In this document: positions 1-11,057 of the stretch, piece by piece | How positions within the stretch are numbered: the first letter of the stretch is position 1 | Layout: the number at the start of each line of letters is the position of its first letter | Source: Dipteronia dyeriana | Taxonomy: Eukaryota; Streptophyta; Magnoliopsida; Sapindales; Sapindaceae | Reading direction: 5' to 3' | DNA length: 64,000 bases | Assembly (NCBI GenBank): GCA_032871835.1 | Contig: CM065299.1 | Coordinates: 83,581,652 to 83,645,651 of the forward strand | The notes under the pieces: model-generated | What the model saw: the letters and a program-made list of their open reading frames with translations, nothing else | The model's database searches: none | What the model was told of the DNA's origin: nothing | Made by a program: the position numbers and the translations under genes

Positions 1-80
1 TCCTCCCGGAACCGGAACCGGAACCGAAACCGAAACCAGCGGTTCTAAATCGAAATCAGAACCGGTTGGAACCGTGGGCA
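1..80. repeat. GGAACC/GAAACC hexamer-like repeat
   Basis: The first 80 bases are imperfect copies of CCGGAA / CCGAAA / CCGGTT hexamers that abut the copia coding remnant directly. They are either a small microsatellite or the end of another repeat cut by the window edge. Confidence 0.6.
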
Positions 81-1131
81 TGCCTAGTAGTACCTATTCC
101 TAAGAAGGTGAAAATAGGTCTGAAAATCGTTGATTACACTTTCATTGGATATGCACGTAATAGTAATTGTTTATCGATTTTGGTGTATAAGTCTGACATC
201 CCAGATATATACAAGAACATGATGATGGAATCTAGAAAAGCATATTCCATGTAAATCCAATGATGAAGCAAACAGTGAGCTCTTTAGAAGGACTCCTATG
301 GAAAAATGCTATTAAGAGCGAAATTGATTTCATTATACAAAATCACACTTGGGAATTAGTGGACCCTCATCTATGATGTAAACTGCTAGGGTCCAAATGG
401 ATTTTCAAGAGGAAAATAAAAAAGGATGGATCAATTGAAAAGTATAAGGCTAGACTTGTAATTAAATGTTACAATCAACGAAAAGACCTAGATTACTTTC
501 ATACGTATTCTCCTATGACGAGAATAACCTCCATTAGGATGACACTTGCAATCGCAGCTTTGCAAAATGTTGAAGTATATCAAACGAATGTGAAAACAAC
601 TTTCTTAAATGAAGATCTAGATGAAGAGATTTACATAGAACAACCTGAGGGTTTTCTGCTCCAGGACAAGGCAATAAAGTCTGTAAGTTGGTGAAGTCTT
701 TATATGGTCTAAAGTAAGCTCCAAAACAATGGCATGAAAAAATTGTTAATGTTATAATGTCAAATGATTTTAAGATCAACGTATGTGACAAATATGTTTA
801 TGTCAAAGACACAGGAAATGGGTATGTCATATTGTGTCTTTACGTTGATGACATGCTAATTATTGGTAGTGATGATAAAATGATTAAATTTACTATGGAT
901 GTGTTGAAATCATGATTTGATATGAAGGATATGGGATCAACTGATGTATTATTGGGAATGGAAAACCTTAAGGACATCAACGAACTCATTCTAAGTCAGT
1001 CACACTATGTTGACAAGATTCTTGAAAAATTCAACAAAAATGATTCTGAGATATCTAGAACATCAGTAGATACAAATCTACACCTATCCAAGAATAAGGG
1101 TGCGAGTGTCTCTCAACTAAAATATTCTAGA
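81..1131 (+). pseudogene. copia element 1, integrase C-terminus and reverse transcriptase (5' half)
   Basis: Decayed Ty1/copia pol. The first part reads KVKIGLKIVDYTFIGYA, the conserved block at the copia integrase C-terminus. Further on come KARLVIKCYNQRKDLDYFHT, a DVKTAFLNGELDEEIY-like block (here NVKTTFLNEDLDEEIY) and the RT catalytic motif YVDDMLIIGS near 841-870. In-frame stops and frame changes occur near 250-375, 690-720 and 914, so no protein is made. The frame is broken at 1131 after KYSR by the gypsy insertion and resumes at 7824 with VIGSLIYLTS. The 5' LTR and gag lie outside the window or are lost. Confidence 0.88.
1127..1131. repeat. target site duplication CTAGA (left)
   Basis: CTAGA directly precedes the TGATGAG start of the 5' LTR. 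The same five bases follow the 3' LTR at 7819-7823. Removing the gypsy element and one copy restores the copia reading frame KYSR-VIGSL. Confidence 0.92.
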
Positions 1132-1879
1132 TGATGAGAACAAGGCGGCTGCATCAAATGATCCATTGCATGTTCCGGTTGGGCTAATAACAAGGGCAAG
1201 AGCTAAGAGATTCAAAGAAGCACTAAATGGCCTAATTCAAGACACTTGGGCTGATTTTGAATTGTTGAAGTCCAAGATAAGCCCACATGAAGACCAATGC
1301 ATAATTAATGTCATCAAGGCAATTGATTGGGCCGAATAAGGAAGACTTGGGTGTGTGGCACAAGCTAGGAGAAGAGTCAACTTTGGATGATTTATTCCCT
1401 TTTAATTTCCAAAGAATAATAGTTGATTTGTTTCCCAAATTAAGGGGCTGATTTGTTTCCAGATTTAGCTTTCCAATTAGGGAGCATGTCAATAGTTTCT
1501 CGAATTAGTTTTCTTCTGATTATAAGGCCTTAATGGCCGAATTATCTTGTTTCCTTTTAGGATGGCTTATAGCCTTTCTTTTTGTTTAGGGTTTCGATAT
1601 ATAAAGGAACAAATTGGATGTAATTCGATAGACTTGAATTGAATAAAAAATTTGTGAGAGTTCATCTCTTTTTGGTTTTGAAAACTTGACTTATCGCTCA
1701 CATCTTCTTCTTGTTCTTGAGTGTGGCGTCTTCAACTTCTTCATACCGTTGGTTCTTACCTCCTTATAGGTAACGGGTCGCGGTCCGATAACGTTCTTGT
1801 TTGTAAACTTGGTTAGAAAAGATCATTCGCTACCATATGTTGGTTCCGGGTCTCACTGCTCTTGGTGAGGTTCATATCA
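1132..1879 (+). repeat. 5' LTR of CRM-like gypsy element
   Basis: 748 bp from TGATGAGAAC to TTCATATCA, matching 7070-7818. The first ~205 bases are the tail of the polyprotein frame carried in the LTR ([15 protein letters not shown] onward). In this copy the frame stays open to a TAA at about 1336. A TATATAAAGG-type TATA box near 1599-1607 and downstream T-rich sequence fit U3/R. Confidence 0.93.
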
Positions 1880-1880
1880 G

Positions 1881-1898
1881 TTGGTATCAAAGCTTAGG
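1881..1898 (+). other. primer binding site (initiator tRNA-Met type)
   Basis: TTGGTATCAAAGCTTAGG starts one base after the LTR. It resembles the plant consensus TGGTATCAGAGC, complementary to the 3' end of initiator tRNA-Met, with one mismatch in the core. Confidence 0.8.
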
Positions 1899-2540
1899 CT
1901 TCTAAATCAGGTTTAATCTATCCTTATTCTTTCTCTTCTCTGTATTCGTTTGTTTCAACAAAAAAAAGGCTTGCTTGAGTCCACTTGATCGAGGTCGGTA
2001 AAAAAAAAAAAAATTTGATCAAATCCGATACCAAAAAAAAAAGTACCAAAAGCTTGCTTGAGTCCACTTGATCATGGTCTGTAAAAAAAAGTACAATTTT
2101 TTTTTGGGTCGTGTAGTTGAACCTATATCAACTATTTCTATTCCTAATCTTGATTCCGTGCATTGATATTAAAAAAAAATAGCTAAAGAATTCCGTCTTC
2201 ATTATTCTTGTCCTTTTGCTTTGTTACTTCTATTTTTCTTGTACTTCTTATGAGTGTCCGTATAAGTCAAAAAAAAAGAAGAAGGAAGAACTGAAAGAGT
2301 TAACAAAGAGTGGAAAAAGGCAAGAGTGTGTGAGCTCATCAGAGGGTAAAAGCCAAAGAATTGAATGAAAACACGAGTGTGAGTGCCACCATTTTTGAGA
2401 GTAAACACGTGAGGGAGTGTTTGTGAGGCTTACTAATTTCTTTTGTTTTGTAGGTTTCAAATATATCACGTAGAGACTTATCTGATGATGCACCAGAAAC
2501 GATAGATCTTAATTTTTTGTATAAAGCCATACAAAAAAAC
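1899..2540 (+). other. gypsy leader with short direct repeat
   Basis: This leader lies between the primer binding site and gag. It carries an imperfect direct repeat of about 32 bp (1969-2000 and 2052-2084, core GCTTGCTTGAGTCCACTTG) separated by A-rich tracts. From 2454 the gag frame is open (VSNISRRDLSDDAPETIDL and on through 2541), so the original gag may have started upstream of the present ORF. Short antisense ORFs here look spurious. Confidence 0.6.
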
Positions 2541-2714
2541 ATGAAGCGGATGGAGATTAAGATTGGTGAGGTGCATGATAGGATAGATAAGGTGGAGTCT
2601 AGTTCATAAAGGGTGCAACCAATTAGGGTTCTTAATGTGGAATGAAGAGAAAGAAACCCACCTAGGGATGATTATGAAGATGATTATAGGAATGACCTAG
2701 ATGAGGGTGATCGT

Positions 2715-4322
2715 ATGTCCAATGTGGGTGCGGGCAGATTGAGGCGTGAAATGGGAGGTAGAGGGGTTAGGTATGGGAATAGAGAAGATAGGTATGGGTA
2801 TAGAGGAGATAGATATAGAGAGAGGGCTGATAATAATTTGGGTAGTATAAAGGTGAAAATCCCAACGTTCCAAGGTAAAACTGATCCCGAAGCTTATTTA
2901 GAGTGGGAGAAAAGAATAGAATTGGTATTTGACTGCCATGACTATTCTGAATTAAAGAAGGTAAAGTTGGCTGCCATAGAATTTACTGATTATGCTATCG
3001 TTTGGTGGGATCAATTGATTGTGAGTAGAAGACGGAATGGAGAAAGACATATTGAGACTTGGGAGGAGATGAAAGCAGTCATGAGGAAGCGTTTCATTCC
3101 GAGTCACTATTATAGGGGTTTGTTTCAAAAATTACAAACCCTTACTCAAGGGTCTAAGTGTGTTGAAGATTACTACAAGGAGATGGAGATAACCATGATT
3201 CGAGCTGATGTAGAGGAAGACCGAGAGGCTACTATAGCTAGGTTTTTAAGTGGACTAAACCGAGACATAACAAATGTGGTGGAGTTGCAACATTATGTTG
3301 AATTGAGTGACTTGGTACACATGGAAATTAAGGTGGAACAACAGTTGAAGAGAAAGAGTTCCACACGGGTTGGGCAAAATTCGGGTTCTTCATCATCATG
3401 GAAACCGAATTGGAGCAAGAGGGATGACCAACCTAGTTTCAAGGCCAAGGCCGAACCTTCCAGAGATCATAAAGTCGGAGGCACATTAAAACAAGGTACA
3501 TCAGATTCTCAACCTTTTAGAAATCTTGACATTAAGTGCTTTAAGTGTTTGGGAGCAGGTCATATTGCATCTCAATGGCCAAACAAGAGAGTAATGGTTT
3601 TGAAGGATGATGGTGAGATCCAATCTGATGGTGAATCTGATGATGAGTCCATGCCACCTTTGGAGGATGCAAGTGATATTGAATATCCGGTGGACGGAGA
3701 GCTTTTAGTGGCCAGAAGAGCTCTTAGTGCTCAAGCCAAGGAAGATGATGAGGTACAACGTGAAAACATTTTTCATACCCGCTGCCATGTTAATGATAAG
3801 GTATGTAGCATGATCATTGATGGGGGGAGTTGTACTAATGTGGCTAGCACTAATTTTATGGAGAAATTGAATTTAGCCACTTTGAGGCATCCAAAACCAT
3901 ATAAGTTACAGTGGTTAAATGATAGTGGGGAAATCAAGGTGACTAAACAAGTGTTGGTGACATTTTCAATTGGAAAGTACAAAGATGAAGTCCTTTGTGA
4001 TGTGGTACCAATAAATGCGGGCCATATCCTTTTGGGGAGACCATGGCAGTTCAATAGGCATGTGACCCATGATGGGTATACCAATAGATACTCCTTTGTA
4101 CTCAATAAAAAATCAATCACTCTTGTACCTTTAACCCCAAAACAAGTGTATGAAGATCAAGTAAGGTTAAGAAAAGACAGAGATGTCAAAAAAGAGAGTG
4201 AGAGTGAGAGTTCAAAAGAAAGAGAGAGAAAAGAAAAAGAATCTGAAATTGCAAAAAAAGAAAAAAAAAAGATGAAAAAGAAAAAGAGGTTGTTGAGAAA
4301 AAGAGAGAGAGAAAACAAGTAA
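2715..4322 (+). CDS. gypsy gag and protease segment (535 aa)
   Basis: Retrotransposon capsid and nucleocapsid with the start of protease. Residues ~35-215 form the retrotransposon gag domain (KVKIPTFQGKTDPEAYLEWE, FTDYAIVWWDQL, SVEDYYKEME-like block). The zinc knuckle at residues 275-288 is C-X2-C-X4-H-X4-W: the last Cys is Trp, so it is probably non-functional. The protease motif IIDGGSCTNVAS has D369 followed by GG instead of the usual SG. The C-terminus is a Lys/Glu-rich tract after a poly-A run near 4252-4275, where the frame slips; the pol frame continues in +2 (EVVEKKRERKQVSFYAMES). In-frame codons 2541-2606 (MKRMEIKIGEVHDRIDKVES) followed by stops at 2607 and 2643 suggest an earlier ancestral start. 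Confidence 0.88.
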   Translation: MSNVGAGRLRREMGGRGVRYGNREDRYGYRGDRYRERADNNLGSIKVKIPTFQGKTDPEAYLEWEKRIELVFDCHDYSELKKVKLAAIEFTDYAIVWWDQLIVSRRRNGERHIETWEEMKAVMRKRFIPSHYYRGLFQKLQTLTQGSKCVEDYYKEMEITMIRADVEEDREATIARFLSGLNRDITNVVELQHYVELSDLVHMEIKVEQQLKRKSSTRVGQNSGSSSSWKPNWSKRDDQPSFKAKAEPSRDHKVGGTLKQGTSDSQPFRNLDIKCFKCLGAGHIASQWPNKRVMVLKDDGEIQSDGESDDESMPPLEDASDIEYPVDGELLVARRALSAQAKEDDEVQRENIFHTRCHVNDKVCSMIIDGGSCTNVASTNFMEKLNLATLRHPKPYKLQWLNDSGEIKVTKQVLVTFSIGKYKDEVLCDVVPINAGHILLGRPWQFNRHVTHDGYTNRYSFVLNKKSITLVPLTPKQVYEDQVRLRKDRDVKKESESESSKERERKEKESEIAKKEKKKMKKKKRLLRKRERENK

Positions 4323-7187
4323 GCTTTTATGCAATGGAGAGTGAGGTCAAAAAGACTCTATTTTCAAATCAGCCAATGATTGTACTTTTGTACAAAGAGG
4401 CTTGCTTTAGTACTAATGAACTTAACCCTTCCTTGCCTAGTGTTGTTGTTTCTCTATTGCAGGACTTTGATGAAGTGTTTCCCGAAGAGATACCTATTGG
4501 TTTACCACCAATAAGAGGGATTGAGCACCAAATTGACTTTGTACCCGGAGCACCCATCCCAAATAGACCAGCATATAGAAGTAATCCTGAGGAGACAAAG
4601 GAACTTCAAAGGCAGGTTAGTGAGCTCATGGAAAAGGGGTATGTACGTGAGAGCATGAGTCCTTGTGCGGTTCCCGTATTGCTTGTGCCAAAGAAGGATG
4701 GAACATGGAGGATGTGCGTTGATTGTCGTGCCATCAACAATATCACTGTAAAGTATCGACATTCTATTCCTAGATTAGATGATATGCTTGATGAATTATG
4801 GTTCTATTTTTTTTACTAAAATTGATCTTAAAAGTGGATATCATCAAATTAGGATGAAGGAAGGTGATGAGTGGAAAACTGTTTTCAAAACAAAATATGG
4901 ATTATATGAGTGGTTAGTTATGCCTTTTGGATTAACTAATGCACCAAGTACTTTCATGAGATTAATGAACCATGTTTTGCGTGCTTTTATTGGAAAGTTT
5001 GTGGTTGTTTATTTTAATGACATTCTGATTTATAGCAAGAACTTGGATGAGCATGTTGAACATTTAAAACTTGTTTTAGGTGTTTTAAGAACAGAAAAGT
5101 TGTTTGCTAATCTCAAAAAGAGCACCTTTTGCACCGATAAACTTGTATTTCTGGGTTTTGTTGTTAGTGCTAAGGGAATTGGGGTTGATGAAGAAAAGGT
5201 TAAGGCAATTAAGGAGTGGCCGAAACCTACCAATGTGGGACATGTGAGAAGTTTTCATTAGTTGGCTAGTTTTTATAGGAGGTTTGTGAAAGATTTTAGT
5301 AAGGTAGCTGCACCTTTAACCGAAGTTATCAAAAAGAATGTGGGTTTTAAGTGGGGTAATGAACAAGAAAAGACATTTAACTTGATTAAGGAAAAATTAA
5401 CTAATGCACCTTTACTTGTTTTGCCTGACTTTGCTAAAACTTTTGAGGTTGAGTGTGATGCTTCAGGAATAGGTATTCGAGTTGTTCTAATGCAAGAAGG
5501 TTGTCCCATTGTATATTTTAGTGAGAAGATAAGTGGAGCAGCCTTGAATTATCCTACCTATGACAAGGAGATGTATGCTTTGATTAGAGCATTGGAAACT
5601 TGGCAACATTACTTTTGGCCAAAATAATTTGTGATTCACATGGATCATAAGTCCTTGAAGCATATAAATGGGCAACACAAGCTAAATAAGCGGCATGCCA
5701 AGTGGGTGGAGTTCATTGAAACATTTCCATATGTGATCAAGTACAAAAAGGGTAAGGAAAACGTGGTCGTTGATGCTCTGTCAAGAAGGTACGTTCTACT
5801 TTCTACTTTGGATGCTAAATTGTTTGGTTTTGAATACATTAAACAATTGTATGTGAAAGATTCTGATTTTGGCAATGTGTTCAATGCATGTGAAAAGGCG
5901 GCATTTGGTAAATTTTATAGGCATGATGGATTTTTGTTTAGAGAAACTAAATTTTGTGTGCCTAAGAGTTCTTTGCGTGAATTGCTTGTTAGAGAAGCTC
6001 ATGGAGGAGGTTTGATGGGGCATTTTGGTGTAGCTAAGACACTAGATACTTTGCATGAACATTTTTTTTGGCCTCATATGAAACGTGATGTAGAAAGAAT
6101 CTGTGAGAAATGCATTACTTGTAGGCAAGCCAAGTCTAGGATTAAGCCTTATGGATTGTATATTCCTTTGCCTATACCTAGTGGACCTTGGATTGATATT
6201 TCTATGGATTTTGTGTTGGGTTTTCCTAGGTCAAAAAGGGGTAGGGACTCTATATATGTGGTTGTTGATAGGTTTTCTAAAATAGCACATTTCATTCCTT
6301 GTCATAAAACCGATGATGCATCACATATTGCTGATTTGTTTTTCAAAGAAATTGTGAGATTGCATGGCATGCCTAAGACCATTGTTTTGGATAGAGATGC
6401 TAAGTTCTTAAGCTACTTTTGGAAGACTTTATGGGGTAAGTTAGGCACTAAACTTTTATTTTCTACTACTTTTCATCCACAAACTGATGGTCAAACTGAA
6501 GTAGTTAATAGGACTTTATCTACCTTGTTGCGTGCTATAATACAAAAGAACTTGAAAACATGGGAGGATTGTCTGCCGCATGCAGAGTTCGCTTATAATA
6601 GGAGCGTGCATTCTGCAACTCATTTTTCGCCTTTTGAAATTGTGTATGGTTTTAACCTATTGACTCATTTGGATTTAATTCTTTTACCTGTGAATGAGCA
6701 TATTAACTTGGATGGAAAGAAAAAGGCAGATTTTGTTAAGCAAATCCATAAAAAGACTCGGCAAAACGTAGAGAGACGAACTGAGCAATACGCCAATCAA
6801 GAAAATAAAGGGCGTAAGAAGGTTGTGTTTGAGCCCGATGATTGGGTGTGGTTGCATATGAGGAAGGAACGATTCTCAGCCCAGCGGAGTTCTAAACTAC
6901 TTCCAAGGGGAGATGACACATTTCAAGTAATTGAAAGAATCAATGACAACGCATACAAGTTGGATCTTCCAGGTGAGTACAATGTTAGTGCAAGCTTCAA
7001 TGTTTCTGATTTGTCTCCTTTTGATGTAGGTGACGATTTGAGGACAAATCCTTTTCAAGAGAGAGGGAATGATGAGAACAAGGCGGCTGCATCAAATGAT
7101 CCATTGCATGTTCCGGTTGGGCCAATAACAAGGGCAAGAGCTAAGAGATTCAAAGAAGCACTAAATGGCCTAATTCAAGACACTTGA
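4264..7187 (+). pseudogene. gypsy pol: reverse transcriptase, RNase H, integrase (broken)
   Basis: The pol polyprotein is read in four blocks. Block 1 (4334-4819) is the RT N-terminus (VPKKDGTWRMCVDCRAINN), broken by a frameshift in a T run near 4808-4817. Block 2 (4779-5261) is the RT core; the catalytic YFDD box is YFND at 5010-5021, so the first catalytic Asp of the pair is lost. A TAG at 5259 interrupts [12 protein letters not shown]. Block 3 (5262-5627) holds connection and RNase H ([10 protein letters not shown]), ending in a TAA at 5625 where the family has Glu ([13 protein letters not shown]). Block 4 (5631-7187) has the RNase H end, the integrase HHCC finger ([21 protein letters not shown]) and a DDE core ([28 protein letters not shown]). 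The 3' end overlaps the LTR. Confidence 0.9.
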
Positions 7188-7818
7188 GCTGATTTTGAAT
7201 TGTTGAAGTCCAAGATAAGCCCACATGAAGACCAAGGCAAAATTAATGTCATCAAGGCAATTGATTGGGCCGAATAAGGAAGACTTGGGTGTGTGGCACA
7301 AGCTAGGAGAAGAGTCAACTTTGGATTATTTATTCCCTTTTAATTTCCAAAGAATAATAGTTGATTTGTTTTCCAAATTAAGGGGCTGATTTGTTTCCAC
7401 ATTTAGCTTTCCAATTAAGGAGCAAGTCAATAGTTTCTCGAATTAGTTTTCTTATGATTATAAGGCCTTAATGGCCGAATTATCTTGTTTTCTTTTAGGA
7501 TGGCTTATAGCCTTTCTTTTCGTTTAGGGTTTTAGTATATAAAGGAACGAATCGGATGTAATTCGATTGACTTGAATTGAATAAAAAATTTGTGAGAGTT
7601 CATCTATTTTTGGTTCTGAAAACTTGACTTATCACTCTCATCTTCTTCTTGTTCTTGAGTGTGGCGTCTTCAACTTCTTGATACCATTGGTTCTTACCTC
7701 CTTATAGGTAACGGGTCGCGGTCCGAAAACGTTCTTGTTTGTAAACTTGGTTAGAAAACGATCATTCGTTACCATTTATTGGTTCCGGGTCTCATCGCTC
7801 TTGGTGAGGTTCATATCA
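7070..7818 (+). repeat. 3' LTR of CRM-like gypsy element
   Basis: 749 bp pairing with 1132-1879. The integrase frame enters it and stops at TGA 7185-7187. The 5' LTR has TGG at this place, and the frame beyond the TGA stays open to TAA 7275-7277. The ancestral polyprotein therefore probably ended about 205 bp inside the LTR. Confidence 0.93.
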
Positions 7819-7823
7819 CTAGA
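7819..7823. repeat. target site duplication CTAGA (right)
   Basis: Perfect match to 1127-1131, directly after the CATATCA end of the 3' LTR. Confidence 0.92.
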
Positions 7824-9031
7824 GTGATAGGAAGTCTGATATACTTAACAAGTTGTACAAGACCATACATAACTAATGCAGTCAGTAAATTAAGTAGATA
7901 CACGAGTAATCCAAGAAACGATCACTGAAAAGGAATAGTAAGAGTACTAAAGTACTTACGATTCACTCGTAATTATGGGTCGCATTATATCAGATATCCT
8001 ATAGTCTTAGAAAGATACACTGATGCAAACTGGATATCTGATATGAAAGATTCAAAATCCACTAATGGGTATGTATTCACACTAGGAGGTGCAACTGTAT
8101 CTTGAAAATCCTCTAAATAGACATGTATAGCCAGATCCACCATGAAATATGACTTTATCACTTTAGATAAATGTGGTGAGAAGACTGAATGGCTACACCA
8201 ATTCTTAGAGGACATTCTAAGATGGCCAAAGCCTGTGCCAACGATTTGCATCCATTGTGATAGTCAATCAACTATAGAAAGAGCACAGAACAACATGTAT
8301 AATGGGAACTCTTGACATATACGTCGAAGACATAATACCATTAAACAATTGCTCTCAACTGGAGTTATCTTTATTGACTATGTAAAGTCAGAAGATAACA
8401 TTGCGGATCCGCTAACCAAAGAGTTAAATAGAGAGTTAGTAGAGACATCATCGAGAGGATTGAGACTAAAGCCCATGAAATAAAAAGTCTATACAACGGA
8501 ATCCCAACCTAGTTGATCGGAGATCTAAAGATCTAGGTTCAATGAGACAACCAAGTTGTATGGCTTTTTTGGATAACTGTAGGGGTTTACCCTCCAGTCC
8601 ATTCCTATGATGAAATAGTGATGTCCGTAGGGAAAATGTTAAACTATGTTTTTAATGATTCTTATGCGTTGGAATTCCTAGCATGGAAATCCGAGCAGGG
8701 TAATGCGGGTTACTCTTAATTAAGAAATCACATATGTGAGAGAGAAGTGGGGCCACTTCTAAAAGAGAATAATGAAGAGCTATATTCTCAAGCGACTCTT
8801 ATAGAACCAGACACATGTTCATGGCCAAAACGAACATAACAATGAGAACCAAATTGGGTCTGGAAGATGCCCGTGTGAGGTGTGCTATTGTTTACATAAA
8901 ACAGCAGAACAGTTTAAGGATATTACATCTACTAATCAACCAGTAAAGTTTACAAGAGAAGGTTCAAAGGGTAACACCTACCAAAAGTCATCTCTCGTAT
9001 CTCCTAAGTCAATTTCATTCATGTGGGGGAT
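7824..9031 (+). pseudogene. copia element 1, RT C-terminus and RNase H (3' half), PPT
   Basis: Continues the copia pol frame interrupted at 1131: VIGSLIYLTSCTRPYI, then [24 protein letters not shown]-like [10 protein letters not shown], and the RNase H end (ICIHCDSQSTIERAQN, HNTIKQLLSTGVIFIDY, NIADPLTKEL) up to a stop near 8482. Frameshifts and stops (near 7927, 8101, 8114 and 8313) show it is dead. The 3' untranslated stretch 8483-9020 has no ORF. The polypurine tract ATGTGGGGGATTG at 9021-9033 marks the LTR border. Confidence 0.88.
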
Positions 9032-10050
9032 TGTTGAAAATTTTGTGATGAACACACATTTTGAGAGTATTATATGGGTATGATTGATTCCATGAAAATG
9101 GAAGATCAAAGTATATTCCAATTCTCCTCCATGAGAGCTTCGAATTGGTATACTAAAACTCACAATGAGAAATTGGGTCTTAAGGTAAGCCCATTGTGGG
9201 AAAAATGTGCGTCCCACATTAGTTGGGGAAAACACTTATATGTAGTATAAAAGTGGTTGTGTAATAGTATTAGTGTGTGGGCATGTCCTGCGTTTACGAA
9301 TGCTGAACCGACTGGACCGTGAGAGTATAATCGATTTTTTGTTACTATTTTAAATTTCTTTTTTCTTAAATCAGTGTTTTATTGATTAGGAAAGAATTAA
9401 TTTAATTTTTTTTGCCCTAAGGCAGACGGTTTAAATGACAAGGATAATTTGATTAATCAAATATTTAATTTCCGTTTTGGGCTACGAAAATTCATTAGAT
9501 TAAGAAAAGAGTTGATTTACTTTTTGGATTTTAATACTTACTTGACCATTAAGTAATCAGAATCAGTATTTAATTAGGAATATATCTTTTGTTTAATTAG
9601 GAATATATCTTTTGGAAGATTATTCCTTAATTAATTTCCTTTATCATTACAACCGTAGTAATTAAGTATTTACTATATTAATCCTACTGATTAGGTTTTC
9701 TATTTAAATCCTAGTCTTTTCCTTATAATTCGATTATTATGGAAATCGCGAAATAATTGTTCTCTTTCTGGTTCTTCTGTTCTTCGTATCTTTGTAAGTT
9801 TGAATTCAATTTGAGTTCTAGTTGAGAGTGGTTTGTGTTCTGCACATCCATTGTTAAATCGTTGTATTCTAGGAGATAATTGTCATACACATACGGTGTT
9901 AACCGGTGAAATTGTCTTAAGGACACTGTGTGAAACACGGGCCTCGATATCCCTAACCTGATGTTTCTGTTTATTTTTTGTCTCTTAACATATTTGAACC
10001 AGATTGTTTTTGAACTATACAAACAACAACAACAACAAAATTGAAATACA
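9032..10050 (+). repeat. 3' LTR of copia element 1 (right end uncertain)
   Basis: Begins TGTTGAAAATTTTG after the polypurine tract. A TATAAAA box lies at 9246-9252. The partner LTR is outside the window, so the right edge is an estimate: the LTR probably ends between about 10040 and 10130, near the (CAA)n run at 10022-10038 or soon after. The minus-strand ORF at 9723-10121 crosses this boundary and resembles no known protein. Confidence 0.65.
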
Positions 10051-10358
10051 GGAAGGCATTTAAGAGATGGTTCGCGGTCTTTTCTTTCATTGATTGATGT
10101 GTATTCACAAATCACAGGCATCTTTGCATACTACAATGTTTTTTTTTCTCCAATGGTAAGAAGCCGCCCCCATGAAATTACTAGTTGACTGTGAAGATTC
10201 TTTATGTCGACAGTTTTACTAGTTGGAAAGTGGAGAGACTTCTTTGGTGGTATCTGAGATTTTTGTTCTCTCTTTTTCGTAGTTATTAAAACAATGAAGT
10301 TTAATACATTGTCACAACTTGATTAACATTTGCCATGCTTGATTATTAAAATTAATGC

Positions 10359-11057
10359 CCAGTTTGACATTGCTTCCCCAGCTGATTTTGAGACCAAAAG
10401 TGATTCTTGATCTAAGACAGGATGTTTGGTGGGAAGTGCTTTTGGTCACTTTTAGCTTCTCCCAACTGAGTTTTTGAGAAGCTACAAATACATGCTTTTG
10501 GATTTTGGCTTCTGCTTTTAGAAAACGCGCTACATTGATATTAAATGAAATTTTACTAACTTTCCAACTTTATCCTTACCTTTAATGAAATTTAACAAAA
10601 AAAATTGGACTTATATTTTTGTACAAAAAAAAAATGTTACCATAACTGTATAAAAAAATTTGGATAATTAATTCAATAAACTAGAATAAAAATGAAATTA
10701 AAAAATAAAGTAGAATAAAATAAAGAAATAAAGAAATAAATAAATTGGACTAATTAATTCAATAAAGTACCATAATTATATAACACTTAACACTAAATAT
10801 AAATAAACAAGAAAAATGTAAAGTATACCACATTAGTACCATTTAGATGTCTATGTTCTTTTAGTAATTTTACATACTCACAAAACTTTTTATTTCAGTT
10901 TACTAAACACATTGAAATTGTTTTTAGTTCTCACATCTTTTTTGAAAATCAGTTTACCAAACACTCAGCTGATTCTTCCCACAACAATTCCAAAAGCAAT
11001 TCCTCCCACAGCAATTTCAAAAGCACTTCTCCCTACAACACAACAATTCCAAACTGG
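10359..11057. mobile_element. non-autonomous TIR element (MITE), hAT-like appearance
   Basis: The left end reads CCAGTTTGACATTGCTT. The right end, in reverse complement, reads CCAGTTTGGAATTGTTG. Inverted copies of an AAGTGCTTTTGG-like motif occur near both ends, and the AT-rich middle has no ORF. I found no clear target duplication, so the superfamily is a guess. Confidence 0.5.

Larger units (their letters stand above)
1132..7818 (+). mobile_element. Ty3/gypsy LTR retrotransposon, CRM-like, nested in copia element 1
   Basis: A 6.7-kb element bounded by two near-identical LTRs (TG...CA) and a perfect 5-bp target duplication CTAGA at 1127-1131 and 7819-7823. The order is LTR, initiator-Met-type primer binding site, leader, gag, protease, RT, RNase H, integrase, LTR. 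The LTRs differ at about 30 of 748 positions by my eye count (about 4%), so the insertion is fairly recent. The integrase ORF runs into the 3' LTR and ends in a basic tail ([15 protein letters not shown]), a layout typical of centromeric CRM-type elements; I infer that lineage from this and from the gag sequence. Two poly-A/T frameshifts and two nonsense codons in pol make this copy non-autonomous. Confidence 0.9.

Noticed and set aside
9723..10121. 132-aa minus-strand ORF
   Set aside because: Crosses the presumed copia LTR end, opposite to the element, with no recognisable domain.
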